Source of the DNA: Ostrinia nubilalis
Lineage: Eukaryota; Arthropoda; Insecta; Lepidoptera; Crambidae
NCBI RefSeq assembly: GCF_963855985.1
Contig: NC_087107.1
Location: 4,092,001-4,156,000, forward strand
Reading direction: 5' to 3'
DNA: 64,000 nucleotides
The first letter of the stretch is position 1, and each line of letters begins with the position of its first letter. The position numbers and the translations under genes are program-made. Positions 10,788-23,486 of the stretch are shown here, piece after piece. The notes beneath the pieces are model-generated. The model was not told the DNA's origin, did no database searches, and saw only the letters and a list, made by a program, of their open reading frames with translations.

Positions 10788-10832
10788 TAAATTAGTTATT
10801 AAATCGTTTATTGACGTGAGTTGTCCCTTTTC
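10788..10832 (+). repeat. duplicate of the gene's 3' end
   Basis: Sequence at 10788-10832 (GTAAATTAGTTATTAAATCG, then TTTATTGACGTGAGTTGTC) repeats the stop-codon/3'-UTR region at 10559-10604 with few changes, about 228 bp downstream. The coding part of exon 4 is not duplicated visibly. It looks like the remnant of a tandem duplication at the gene end. Confidence 0.6.
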
Positions 10833-13800
10833 TTCGTCTTGAATCGTTACTTTTTTAATTATTACATATAGTTTTTCTCTACACAGGCATTTTTTATCAC
10901 TGTTGGTTTATTATTACTTACTTAATCTTTTTTTTGGCTGCCTAATTGCAAACAAGCCGTTATCTCTGAGAAATGTTGTCATTATACACATTAGTTCGAT
11001 TATTGATTAAAACTCTAGTTAGAGTCCAGACAAATGGCACCTCTGTTTATCGTAACAAGTCATTTTTGATCTGGTATTTCTTTAAATATTCTTCAAGTCT
11101 CAAAAACGACCCTTACTCACGAACCAAGAAGATTCTTGTCTTCCCCGCTCATTTCAAAATCTAAATCTGAATTTTCTTTCGTGTGAGCTTTTATTTTGAA
11201 CCAAGCCCGATCCAAGAGACAATGGTACAGAGCGGTTAGTAGATCGGGGTCAGGGCGGGTCACGCGCTGACGGTGCTCTGGCCTGAACCAGGCTCGAACG
11301 CTGCCCAGTTTAGCTACCGAGTTGGGCAACTTCGGAAATAGGGAATATGAAAGTTTATTTCATCTATACTAAAATTATGAAGAGGAAAGATTTTATTGTT
11401 TGTTTGTATTGAATAGGCTCTGACTCTAAAACTACTGGAGCTATTATTCTTTCACCATTACAATACTACATTATTTCTGATGAACATAGGCTGTTCACCA
11501 AAACTTTGACGGGTCAGCTAATTTGATAATGAAGCAGAAAAGGACATTTGAAGATCCTAGGGGAATAAAGAGTCTGAAGTTAGATACTAAATTCATGTCA
11601 AGTAGGTTCCTATCCTAAATCGGTTTTCAAACACATTCTTGGCTTAGGCTTAAACCGTCTTCTTATTTTTCTACTTTTGGCAAAGATTCTAAATAGACAT
11701 TCAGATTGATAGACTTAAGAACAGCAATATAATGAACAGAGCGAATTGAAAATGCATTAATCAATTTGCCTGTTTAGTAAGGTGACTCATGCGTACGCAC
11801 TGCGGTCATTGTCATTGTTGAAGCTTTTAGACATAACTACTAAACTTTATACAAAGCTCCGGCTGTAGACGTTGCTACTAGTAAGAGAAATAATGTGTTT
11901 CCAACTGAATTTATTTCCAGAACATAGTAAATGAAAAATCTCCACGTGAAAAGAGTTGATGAACTGTAGAGTGTCAAAGGTACAAGTCTGAGTAAGAATT
12001 TAGTTCTCATATAATAGTCTACAGGCTGATATGATCACGGTAACTGCTCACGTTTGCTTGTAATTGATCTTAAAACTAATCATTCTTGAATTCTCATCAA
12101 GCTTTGAGCGTAATTTTAGAATAGAGTCAAAATCCTTGTTTAATTCGTCGAACACAAGATCCCTATTCCAGCATTTCCAGTCATCAATTTACTTCTAAGA
12201 ATGCATTGAAAAGAAGATTTGAGTAACATTTCTCCTTGTGAAATGTATGGGTCCCTATCTCGCTATGTGGTTGGATTATTGTGTGCATTAATTTAGAACA
12301 TTTTGACGTACCAAAATTTCTTCCAATCACGTTTTAGACCAATGTTAACCCTCAGTCAAGGCTACCGGCTCAAAGCCATTGTTTCAGCGGACAGCCCATC
12401 AATCACCGTTACGGATGTAGTTCTTGATCATATTTATTCAATTAATTAATTCTAATTGGCCCAAGGTGAGGCATTGTCCGTTTGTCTGGCGATTTGGAAT
12501 GCGAATGGTGAGGTGAAGGTATGGCTTTTTATAGTGACCTAATAATTTTTTTAAAAGACTAGCAGCCAGTCATTTTCATAAATTCCAAATTAGTATGAAC
12601 ATCCCTAAATCTATGTGGTCTTTATGAAATATTTTATTTGCTTGTTGCTCTTCTAGAACTTGTGACTTACCAGATTTCGTTTCTTATACATCATCTGATG
12701 ATGACATGAGGTCTTTTAATATCAACTGAAACAGCACGAACCTCTCTTAAAAATGGCAAAAGGAGGATGCGCAAATGGTTCTAATAACGAACATTTATAG
12801 CGATAGACTGCTTTACGACAGTTCTACTATAATATTCATTCTCCATGATAAAGTAGAAGCTAGGAAAAAAGTTAATATTGCTTTACAGTTGCACCACTTC
12901 GCGGTTAGTTATAATTACCAGCTTTCTTCCAGCCCAGCATTAGAGAAATGTAGGATGAAATCCAATTAAAAGTCGCTCACGAAAAGAATTTAGTAATGCG
13001 AATAATAGCATTATTGTTTAAAGTGTCACATCAATTAGGTGCCTTACCTAAGCTAAACACTGCGATAGGTACAGTAAAGTCAGCGTCAAATAGTTCGTGA
13101 CACCTAAAGTGGTCAAAAGACAACACAACCTTATTCGAAATACAAAGACGTGTTGTGAACTTTTTGGCTACTTTGGGTGCCACGAACATGACACTGATTG
13201 TACTATGGCGATGGCAGACAAATGTAGCACACTAATCATCGTTTATAAGGGTAAAATGCTTCTGTTGGAGTTTGGAGCGTAAGAAGGAAAAGACCACGAA
13301 GATTACCACGGATTTATTTTAGAACATACAGCACACAGAGACTACATGAGATCGAGTGACTGATCCAGAAGTCTGGAAACCTTACATTGACAGCGGAGTG
13401 CCAAATTCAAATATTCAAACATGCTTGCGTTTAACCAAAAAGTTTCTAACTTTCCAACAGCTTCTACATTTATCATTATTGAGCTCACTAAACTACACCA
13501 ATCACAAGCTTCAATCAAGCACTCTAAATCTAGTTTAAGGCATTTTATATCGGCATCTTAAAATCAAATCCTTGTCCATATTGCACTGGGGCATGGGGTT
13601 CACAATACCACTAAATGTCAACCATTTCGTTACCAACAGAATCTCATCTTGATCGGCGTTTATCGTGTTCTATTGAAAGGACATATAATCAGAATGTCAG
13701 GTAGGCCATATTCTCATTATTTATCGAGTTATTATAATAAGCCATAGCTCGGTACGTGGCTTGTTATTTCAAAAACATGCGGTTACTATTGTGTGTAACT

Positions 13801-15158
13801 TCACTGTGAGTGAGGTGTGGGTATATGATGTACGATATGGTATGCAATAAAGGTACTTAATCACAGATGTTCGCAATTTTATAAAGTAAAATTAAACAAA
13901 GACAACTCTATTGGTTGCGATTATACAGTATATCTATGTAGATTTATTGATCCACCCATCTCTTCTAAACCTTGCAGTTCAAAGGCCAAGAAGTGTTTGT
14001 TTTGAAATATTAAAAAAAATCTTGATGTTTAGAAGTGGTGATTTTTCATTTCTGCTTCAAAGCTTATGTAAATTGCAACCAATCGCAACATACATTTCTG
14101 ATATTATTACCGACAAACCTTTCGTATGGAAATTCCAAGACAAAATACATACAAGTTTAGCATCTAGCTCGCTTTGGTACACATTTGCAAAACAATCCCG
14201 CTTTCGAGCATAGCGAGTGGTGAATGTAAAAATATGAGTTTTCGAGGCAACATTTCTCCGTGCGACTTATAAACTAGCCCAGGGCTTCCGAAACTGTGTG
14301 TCGCGGCGCCCTAGGGCGCGGATTTATTGTCCCAAGGCCGTCGTGAGGTGATCGAAAATAAATGTAGAGAACAGACTAGAGTGGCAATTTCAAACTTGAC
14401 CCCGTTTTGAGAAGCTATGTTCAGAAAAGCATGCTCATCCTTCTCATTAGTGACCATTCTACAAAATAAAACAAATATCACTTCGTGCCAGAGCTAGTGT
14501 TTGTAACAAAACAACCGAATCGGCTTGAGCGACTATCATGAAATGTGTGTATTCAGTAGGTAGGCCGTAAACTATTTTTTATACCTACAGCCTAGGTGAT
14601 AGGGGTTTTTCACGCGTACGAAGTCGCAGGCACAGTTAGTTCGCCATAAAAGTTGATCAGAGGGAGAGAGCCTCGCACAAAACTGGCAAATTCCTTAGGG
14701 CATCACAGTAAAAGAAAGTTTGGGAAGTCCTGAACTAGCCCATTGCAGTCCCAATACAATGTGTATCGGGCATAAATTTCCGCGGCGCGAGCGCAGCCGA
14801 GTGTGAGGAGTGACAGCTAACAAAACGTAACAAAATGTCGCGCGAAATAAATCGAGTGGGAAAATAAAGCATTTCGTTGGTAGTGATGGGGTGATGTGGC
14901 AGTTATAAATTGGAGTTCAGGATATTTTATAAAAGAGTCACATATTTGGAATTTTGGGTGAATAATTCGCGATCTTGGGATTTTTAAGATCACACGTTTG
15001 CTTATTAAAGACTATTTAGCCTACAATTGAAAATAATGAATAGCTTGCTTTGTAGATTGTTGTCATTATCATCATCAACTGACTCTAGCTAAAGTCTACT
15101 GTTGGACTACTATTTACTATCCAAATTCAGTGTCCACATTCAAAGCAAAACATTACTT
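10833..15158. other. non-coding, no gene seen
   Basis: About 4.3 kb without a recognisable exon. Frames at 11117-11329 (-), 12775-12969 (+), 13097-13282 (+), 13356-13538 (+) and 13911-14213 (+) are within the length expected by chance in AT-rich DNA and show no motif. 11170-11335 is a moderately GC-rich block that looks like a decayed short repeat. A CpG-rich patch with GCGCAGCCGAGTGTGAGG lies at about 14780-14830. Confidence 0.4.
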
Positions 15159-16558
15159 ATAGTCCAGTCATTTAAGCTTAAATTAGGTAAGAATCTCGGA
15201 ATTAGAGATACCCAGCTGTAAGTCTGTAAATACTTGTATATTGACACCCTAAAAGTTGTCTCAAAACCTACATATGGTAGGGTGTAAGCAACTATTAAAT
15301 TTTAAGGTCAAAGGTCACAAAAATCGGTTTTTTGCGCTTTTTTTGGAAATATCTCATTTCCTATGGGTTTTTTGCTATTTGTATTTATTATCAATTTTGT
15401 AGAATACTAAATTCTCTACAAATTTTGTTTAAAAAATTTTTTTATACGGTGAACCGTTTTTGAGATAGAGGGCGGAGAGCGCGCGGTCACTGCATCACTT
15501 CAGGTCAACTTAAGCGGTTTAGGTTTTTCATACAAAAGGATTTTCCCGCTAATTCCCGTGGGAATTTCGGTAATTACTTGTTGTAAATAAGCTTTAAGTT
15601 TACTAAGGTACCTACATGCCAAATTTCAAGCGTCTAACTTCCGTTAAGCGTTTAGATTTTTCATACAAAAGGATTTTCCCGCTAATTCCTGTTCCCGTGG
15701 GAATTCCTAAGTAAACTATAACCTGCCCAGGTGTATGAAGAATAATTGTACCAAGTTTCGTTAAAATCCGTCGAGTAGTTTTTGTTTCTATAAGGAACAT
15801 ACAGACGGACAGACAGACAGACAAAAATTTTACTGATTGCATTTTTGGCATCAGTATCGATCACTAATCACCCCCTGATAGTTATTTTGAAAATATATTT
15901 CATGTATAGAATTCTGTCCGTCTGTATGTTCCTTATAGAAACAAAAACTACTCGACGGATTTTAACGAAACTTGGTACAATTATTCTTCATACACCTGGG
16001 CAGGTTATAGTATACTTAGGAATTCCCACGGGAACAGGAATTAGCGGGAAAATCCTTTTGTATGAAAAATCTAAACGCTTAACGGAAGTTAGACGCTTGA
16101 AATTTGGCATGTAGGTACCTTAGTAAACTCAAAGCTTAGTTACAACAAGGAATTCCCGAAATTCCCACAGGAATTAGCGGGAAAATCCTTTTGTATGAAA
16201 AATCTAAACCGCTTAAGTAGACCTGAAGTGATGCAGTGACCGCGCGCTCTCCGCCCTCTATCTCGAAAACGGTTCACCGTATAAAAAAAGTTTTTAAACA
16301 AAATTTGTAGAGAATTTAGTATTCTACAATATTGATAATAAATACAAATAGCAAAAAACCCACAGGAAATGAGATATTTCTAAAAAAAGCGCAAAAAACC
16401 GATTTTTGTGACCGTTGACCTTGAAATTTAATAGTTGCTTACACCCTACCATATGTAGGTTTTGAGACAACTTTTAGGGTGTCAATATACACGTATTTAC
16501 AGACTTACAGCTGGGTATCTCGAATTCCGAGGTGAACTTACTATAATGACTGGACTAT
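15159..16558. mobile_element. large foldback element, ~650-bp arms
   Basis: The left arm 15159-15812 and right arm 15914-16558 are near-perfect reverse complements around a 101-bp spacer. Inner arm ends carry a GACAGACAGACAG tract and a TTTCGTTAAAATCCGTC block similar to the tails of the Helitron-like elements, so part of the arm probably derives from one. Mirror-image frames of about 79 and 89 codons are a by-product of the symmetry. No transposase is seen. The arms would pair into a long hairpin if transcribed. Confidence 0.85.
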
Positions 16559-17581
16559 TAATATTTCTAGGCTTACCAAACTTTAACACCGTGAACGACA
16601 TAAAAGACTATGAGCATTGCAATTCCCGCACAGCGTTAGCACATCACTAGTCCCCATTCCCTGGGCAGGCAATCTTGATAGTGCGCGCCGTGGGAACACT
16701 CCTCGGGGAGCTAATTTATTGCCTAGCGCTGCACTACATGTGACGACTCTATCCCGCGCTGTAAATCCGCGCCGCAAATGATCCCGAATCTGCGGGACAG
16801 CGACATGTGCTCATAAATGTTTCTTATTTGTTCCTGCACTAGTCATAGATTACCTAAGTCTATGCCTATGTAGTCTTTCTTGACTTGAAGTCCAGAGTTC
16901 CCAAATGGGACACACAGTGACTTTATATTAGGTACTTAGATTGTGTCTGTTCTTCTGTTTGAATCATTCTAATAGATTGAAGAATAAATATGATTCTGTG
17001 TTTCAAGTGCACGTCCGATTGAGCCATGATAGACGCATAAGGCGGCTATAACCAAACTATCCAAGTCTGACACAAGAGATCCTCAACATCCACATAGACA
17101 TAATATTGGTTTAGCACATCACAAATGTTTCAAGTTTCATCTATTGCAGCCCCATAATATCTCAAAAGAAATTAGGTATATGTACAACCAAGACAAAACC
17201 GACCAAACATAATGGAGTAAAGGCTCAAAGGCTTAAATATTAAAATCTCTATTAGTCGACTAGCATTCAATCTAACTAAATAACTAGCTTTATAACCAGA
17301 TATTATCTAAACACAATTAACATCAACGGCACATTGTGCTAACTATCTGCCATCGCTGCATATCATTGCGATAATTTTTGACGCGATATTTATGTATGTA
17401 AATGAAACAAAACGACCTTTTATTTACTCCTGTAACCAACGCAATTAATGGCGAAGTCGTGATGAAAATATACAATTAAATAATTCAACACTTTGGGTGT
17501 AGCTGCGGCGTTAGGTCGGAATTTACGCTAATATAATCGAATATAGAGAAAATACACTTGACGCCAAAGATACAAAACAAT
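16559..17581. other. non-coding, no gene seen
   Basis: CpG-richer at about 16620-16800, otherwise AT-rich. No exon or element recognised. Confidence 0.35.
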
Positions 17582-17643
17582 AAGGCCGAGTTGCACCATC
17601 TTACTTTAACTTTGACAAATGTTAAAAATCTGTCAAACTCAAT

Positions 17644-20176
17644 CAGGGTGTCCACTGCAAATGTTCGAAAAAAATCCCTGACTTTTCCCTGACTTTCCCT
17701 GACAATTTTTTCAAAATTCCCTGACCAACTATGTATACAACGTGTCCCAAAATTCAAGGATAAGCCGACGCCACAGGATGGACATAGTCATGACTACTTT
17801 AGGAAAAATAAGGAAAAAATCTATCTCAATTATTTTTTTACTTACACAATAAATTATGAAATTCTACGAAAATTGACACCCCTTATGATATTTTACATTA
17901 CCACGACCACAATTTTTCAATTATTCCTGGTTTTCTGTTTATATCGGCAACTTAAGTAGTGCTGCTGTTCACCCCAACTCTTAAAACCCCCAGAATCCTT
18001 GCAGTTTTTACACAAAAGTTAATCAAAATATTTTATTTCCTTAAAATTTTGAACGATTTTTACTTTCACTCCACTTTGACTCATCGTTTTGTAAAAAAAA
18101 AGTATGAACACTACTGCGGCAAGTTTTTTAAAAGTTGACGCAACTATCCAAGATTCCAAAATGGTACTCTAAGAAACCTAGTCGCAAAAAAGATATGCGT
18201 ACCATTTTTACAAGCACTTCGCTTGTAAGTTAGTATGGGATAAATCTTACAACTGAATTTAAAACCAGTTCTCCTTAATCAATTGAGCTGAAATTTGGTA
18301 TACTTGTGTAAGTACGATGACAATGCAATATTATGGTACCATTGAGCTGGATGGAGTCAGAGTCAGAGAGACATTGAGATAGGAACTCTTAACGAAACGG
18401 CGGAATTGCATCTAGTTTGGGTTCGTTGGACTTGTCTTTTCGAGCACTTTAGTGCTAGATGATGTCCAGGGTCCTGATGATGAAGTCAAGAGGTGGCAGG
18501 AGCTGGCCATAGGAAGTCCTAAACGAAACGGCGGAAGCTTATCGAGTTTGGGTTCGTTGGATTTGTCTTCCCGAGCACTTAGGCCATGAGATTGAGAAAC
18601 AACTAAAAAGTTTAAAATAAAGTTGTAATAAAAAAAAACTTTTTTAAAAACAAGCTTGACTTCGTTTGAAAATTATAATTGACTTCATCATCAGGACCCT
18701 GGACATCATCTAGCACTAAAGTGCTCTAAAAGACAAATCCAACGAACCCAAACTAGATGCAATTCCGCCGTTTCGTTTAGAAGTTCCTGTGGCCACCTCC
18801 AGTTTCAGCTCAATGGTACCATAATATTGCATTTTCATCGTACTTACATAAGTATACCAAATTTCAGCTCAATCGGTTGAGGAGAACTGGTTTTAAATTC
18901 AGTTGCAAGATTTATCCCATACTAACTAACAAGCGAAGTGCTTGTACGCATATCTTTTTTGCGACTAGACTTCTTAGAGTATTATACCATTTTGGAATCT
19001 TGGATAGTTGCGTCAACTTTATAAAAAACTTGCCGCAGTAGTGTTCATACTTTTTTTTTACAAAACGATAAGTAAAAGTGGAGTGAAAGTAAAAATCGTT
19101 CAAAATTTTAAGGAAATAAAATATTTTGATTAACTTTTGTGTAAAAACTGCAAGGATTCTGGGGGTTTTAAGAGTTGGGGTGGACAGCAACACTACTTAA
19201 GTTGCCGATACAAACAAAAAAACAGAAATATTTGAAAAATGGTGGTCGTGGTAATGTAAAATATCATAAGGGGTGTCAATATTCGAAGAATTTCGTAATT
19301 TATTGTGTAACTTAAAAATAATTGAGATAGATTTTTTTTCTTATTTTTCCTAAAGTAGTCATGACTACGTCCATCCTGCGGCGCCGGCTTATCCTTTAAT
19401 TTTGGGACACGTTGACTTTTCGGATAGATCCAGTTAATTCTGTAACCTATTACTGATATCGTTTGAAAGAGCTCGTGAAGCACTTTCAAGATCAGTAAGC
19501 AGTTTTTCGATATCTTGTGTAGTTTAGAAATAATCGAATGAGATCACTTATCGTTTCCACCCTGTATTAATAGCACTCACAGTGAACTGCTCACTAGTCT
19601 GCACTCAATAATCAAATCAATAAATAATTATAAAAAAAATATAAATAAACATAAGTTATAAGTTGCACTTTCACATCGACAATAGAAAATATATCATTTT
19701 ACTGAAACAAAAAAGTACAACTATTAAAACAAAAAGGAGTAATCTAGTTATGACAAAAAAAAAAACATAACATAGATCACTCTAATCCTGAAAAAAAAAA
19801 ACTATATGAAAGTAATCTAATTATGAACAAAATTATGTCATAATTTAGATCAATCCACTTCATTAGATAAAAAACTAAAAAGGAGTAATATAATTATGAC
19901 TAAAAACAAAGTCATAATGTAGATCACTCCAAACCTGAAAAAAAAAATGCTTCGATAGTCAAGATCAAAGGTCTTTCTAGAGCATAAATTAATTAAATCC
20001 CTCATTTTACAATCACTGGGAAATTTCGGGAGACAAACAGTGTTTTGGTAGACAAAATCTCAATGTTTCCCTGACTTTCCAGGTGACCCCTCTATTTCAC
20101 TGACTTTCCCTGACTGCTATGAGCTTCCCTGACTTTTCCCTGACTTTCCCTGACTTTCCAGAATGTGGACACCCTG
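17644..20176. mobile_element. 2,533-bp DNA transposon with 12-bp TIRs and TCAAT target duplication
   Basis: The ends are CAGGGTGTCCAC and its exact inverse GTGGACACCCTG, flanked by TCAAT at 17639-17643 and 20177-20181. Subterminal CCCTGACTTTTCCCTGACTT repeats occur near both ends in the same orientation. The interior (17739-19413) is a large imperfect palindrome with arms of about 700 bp. I find no intact transposase frame, so it is probably non-autonomous; the superfamily is not assigned because a 5-bp duplication with this terminus does not point clearly to one. Confidence 0.75.
17739..19413. repeat. internal palindrome of the 2.5-kb transposon
   Basis: Left arm about 17739-18510 (AACGTGTCCCAAAATT.. 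onward) pairs with right arm about 18665-19413. The central ~150 bp contain a further partial copy of the inner arm (CGAACCCAAACT-type block at about 18510-18590 against 18400-18450). Short open frames in the arms are symmetric and not taken as genes. Confidence 0.7.
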
Positions 20177-20236
20177 TCAATACAAAAAACACCGGTTATA
20201 GTTACGGTCAAAGTTAGGTGGTGAACTCAACCTAAG

Positions 20237-20357
20237 ACCAAGTTGCACCATCTTACTTTAACTTTGACAAACTTCAAAAATATGTGAAACTCAATACAAA
20301 AAGCACCGGTTAATGTCATTGTTACGGTTAAAATAAGGTGGTGCAACTCCGCCTAAG
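20237..20357. mobile_element. short MITE, GTTGCACCA family (copy 3)
   Basis: Intact copy with ends AGTTGCACCATC.. and ..GGTGGTGCAACTCCGCCTAAG and an ACCGGTTAATG middle. It lies head-to-tail directly after the split copy. Confidence 0.7.
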
Positions 20358-20598
20358 CAATATATTATTTTCAGTAAAACAACGCGTATTGTAAAGTAGT
20401 TGTAGTGTAAAGTGTATTGTAATCAGATTTGTGTTTCTAAAACCAGAATAACAATTTAACACCTTGCTAGAGGTATACAACTCGGATGGGTGCAATTTAT
20501 GAATTGTATACGTAAACCTTTGCAATACCTTAACTAGGTCACTAAGTTTTGTGAACACGCAGTATGCAAACAAATAAATTGAAATTTAATTCACAGGG

Positions 20599-20735
20599 TG
20601 GACCGACGACATCGTAAAGGTAGCAGGGAAGCGCTGGACGCAGGCCGCTACCAATCGATCAACGTGGAAAGCATTGAGGGAGGCCTATGTTCAGCAGTGG
20701 ACGTCCTATGGCTGAAATGATGATGATGATGAATT
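20599..20735 (+). mobile_element. 5'-truncated RTE-type LINE, 3' end with (GAT)n tail
   Basis: Thirty-eight codons (20599-20712) and a TGA at 20713-20715 read WTDDIVKVAGKRW..REAYVQQWTSYG, the C-terminal end of the endonuclease/reverse-transcriptase ORF of a LINE family abundant in Lepidoptera. A short (ATG/GAT)n tail follows, as RTE-clade elements use simple-repeat tails. Everything upstream has been lost by 5' truncation. Confidence 0.8.
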
Positions 20736-20807
20736 CTTAAGTAATATTATTGGGCAATGTGCACATGACTGTGGACAACCATACATAGTTAAATGAGCTA
20801 TTAATAG

Positions 20808-20855
20808 CTTCAGCAGTGGACGTCTTGTTGCTGAGATGATGATGATGACGATGAG
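20808..20855 (+). mobile_element. LINE tail fragment with (GAT)n
   Basis: CTTCAGCAGTGGACGTC followed by TTGCTGAGATGATGATG matches the last codons and tail of the copy at 20599, with changes. It is a second, extremely short insertion or a local duplication. Confidence 0.6.
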
Positions 20856-23156
20856 CTATAGAAAAAACTACGGACACATCATCATCTCACCCCCCATAGA
20901 TGCCACAGACATTGGCTCTGGACTGTTTGTAACCAGCAAATATTAAACAAATGATGTCTCTTATGGATCAAATCTTACTCCCTGACAGAGTAATATAATT
21001 GCAGCCAAAATTATGTGTTTTTAAGAAACATTAATTCTTCGATATTAAATCCAGAATAATATTTATTGTTGTCATAAATATAGCGATAAAGACGCTCTAA
21101 ACATTAAACAGAGGTTAATAGAATGTAAACGCCAAGTTGACGCGTTGCGCAAGCGTCGGCGCATCGCGTTCGTCATACAGATGGCGTTACTGTGAGTCAG
21201 ATGTGGATTGAGTGGGACCGTTCACTAACTAGTGGCGTAAAGGTGTGTTATTGCGAATCATAAAAATTAATTTCTATTGATTTATTACTTTTAAAAATTA
21301 CAAGTATTTTTTGTATAGTACAAGTCTCTTCAGCGGTCTTGCAATTATAATACAATACGCAGGTCGATAAGTATCTATATGACTAAATTTTGGTCTTTCG
21401 AAAACGAGACTGCTTCGAGACTACCCGCCCCTGAAAAGGGTCTAACTATTCCTGGCTGTAACTAGTAAGTTAGGAGAAAGGAGTACCTTTCAGTCGAGAA
21501 TATTACATAGCCCGTTGTTGTGGATTACCCCTCCCAGGCGCCCCTACGACGAGACGGCATCACCGTTAGGTATTTTGCTCAACTCAATGTTACCAGTGAC
21601 TACCCAGATTTGGAATAAACAGGGGACCCTCGGAAGCACAGTAGAAAACTGCCAGAGATCTTTCTGTTCCCACCACTAAAATACCCGATTAATTAATTCA
21701 AAAATGATATCAGAACTTGCCAATATACCGCGGCCTTAAACAAACACGTACGTGCGGGAGCATGCACGAAGCGCGCCGTTCTTCATTTGCACAATACCGG
21801 AGCGTTTTGAAATCAATACGTTTGCAGCTGTATGCAAGAGGCTGCACTAGATAACAGCAGCCATTTGGAGGACTTATCATTTGGCACGATTTTGAAGCCC
21901 TTCTAAGCAATATAATGTAAAATATCACGAGTTTGTGTTTGACGCTTGGATTTGTCGCTGGCATGGCGGGTGATTATTCACTTACTTAGAAATATAGGCA
22001 AATACATCTTTAGTAAAAAGAACGCATTAGTGTCAGAATAAGAGCCTTAATTCTGCTTTAGTGTGTTAAATAAAACCAGAATTCATAAAAACTGGCAGAA
22101 GCTAGATGAAAAATGGGCGACATTTTTCTGTAAGGCTTGAAAGCCTGCGTCAAGCAGTGAACCCATAGGTTAAAACTAAAAATGATGATAATAAATTAGA
22201 CAAGAAGAAAACATGATTTCCGCATGAACTATATGTAGATTAAGTGGCCAACAATTTCTACATCAATGAAGTTACTAATCAAAGTTAAATATAACTTGCA
22301 TTTCAAAAGTAAACGAGTAATCAATATCAATACTAAGCCCTGCGTGACAAAATCTACTAGAGAATAAAATATGACTGCAGAAACGATGACATGTGGACAA
22401 ACAAATCGTTCCAGATCGCGTGTTGGGACTGGAAACAGCAAAGACAGAAACATATTTTTAAAATAATGATCCAATATCAGTGCAGGTGTAAAAGTCACAC
22501 ACCGTAGAAATAAAGTGTCTGCAACGATAGCCGTTTTAATTGAGATATTAAGTTTGACGTTTGTAAATGGGCCTGCATCGTTTTGTAAATATAATTTCAA
22601 TATTTATTTTATTAAAGACAACGTCATTACTTTACGTCATAGTTAATAGGAAATAATAAGCTGACCCTGAACGCAGACTTAGCAAAGCGTTTCTTGTGCG
22701 AATATTTTACTAGGATAAAATAGCAACTTACGTTTTTTACCACAAGATCGTATTAGTTTAATTTTTCGTAAAAGTCATATAGCCAACGAATATTGTTAAG
22801 AAAATAAAATGTAAATTCAACATTACCTACTACGTGAACTTTCTAAGCATTTTCCCCATTCAGAAAATCTCTATTAGAGAACTTACGTAAAATCTAACTT
22901 CATATCAAAGCTCTCGCACTTCAGCTCAGCACACGGTTGTAAATCAAACAATAATCGTCTGTATTTACCCTCCCATCCAATCCCCTGTATTACATCGAAC
23001 GCAGTCATTAAGGCCGCTAATGAAACGCTCAGTTAAACTGCCGGCTAGAAATTTCTATTACAAGCCAGCAGGTTGTATTAAAACATCTATCTGATTGGGG
23101 TAGAACCAATATATCTTCGAGGCGTTAATAGCTAGAATAACGTCTCGCCTATTATT
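20856..23156. other. non-coding, no gene seen
   Basis: 21120-21230 is CpG-rich. 21400-21670 has balanced composition but no frame I recognise. The 123-codon minus frame at 22229-22600 is hydrophobic and AT-rich, of a length expected by chance in this much DNA. Confidence 0.35.
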
Positions 23157-23486
23157 TTGTCAAGGTGCCGATTTATAGATCGTATTTCTAACGGTGAAGC
23201 TTTGTCGGAGTCGAATGTAGACTGCAGATGGTATATAGGGCGTGGATGCGGCGATACGATCGGTTTGGCAAGGATAGGCCACAGTGAGGTGATAACAGCA
23301 ACATCACTGCTAACTAAGATAAAGTTGAAAGTATCTGAGGAGGAAATCAATAAAAATGTCGATTTACGGAAAAATAAACGAGAATCATTAACTCTGAATC
23401 TTAAGCTTCGGAATAACGATAACTGTATTTTGGGCTTCAGCCCTTTCCTCAGACTCACTGTAATTATAGTCATTTTTAATAATTAA
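23157..23486. other. region open on both strands (~110 codons each), unassigned
   Basis: The plus strand is open for 109 codons ending in a stop at 23484-23486 and the minus strand for 113 codons (23132-23473). The plus frame has a charged middle (KIKLKVSEEEINKN). Neither shows a domain or clear splice sites. It could be an old coding remnant or chance. Confidence 0.2.

Larger units (their letters stand above)
17582..20236. mobile_element. short MITE (GTTGCACCA family, copy 2) split by a 2.5-kb insertion
   Basis: The left half is 17582-17643 and the right half 20177-20236. Rejoined at the duplicated TCAAT they give the same ~120-bp element as 20237-20357, which fixes the insertion point of the transposon between them. 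Confidence 0.8.

Noticed and set aside
11270..11320. tRNA-like A box (TAGCTAAACTGG) and B box (GTTCGAGCC) on the minus strand
   Set aside because: The boxes are only five bases apart, far too close for a tRNA or a tRNA-derived promoter, and no cloverleaf forms.
15612..16114. Mirror-image 79- and 89-codon frames
   Set aside because: They are identical translations of the two arms of the foldback element and derive from a Helitron-like repeat, not from a gene.
22229..22600. 123-codon hydrophobic minus-strand frame
   Set aside because: Frames of this length are expected a few times by chance in 64 kb of AT-rich DNA on six frames, and no motif or splice context supports it.
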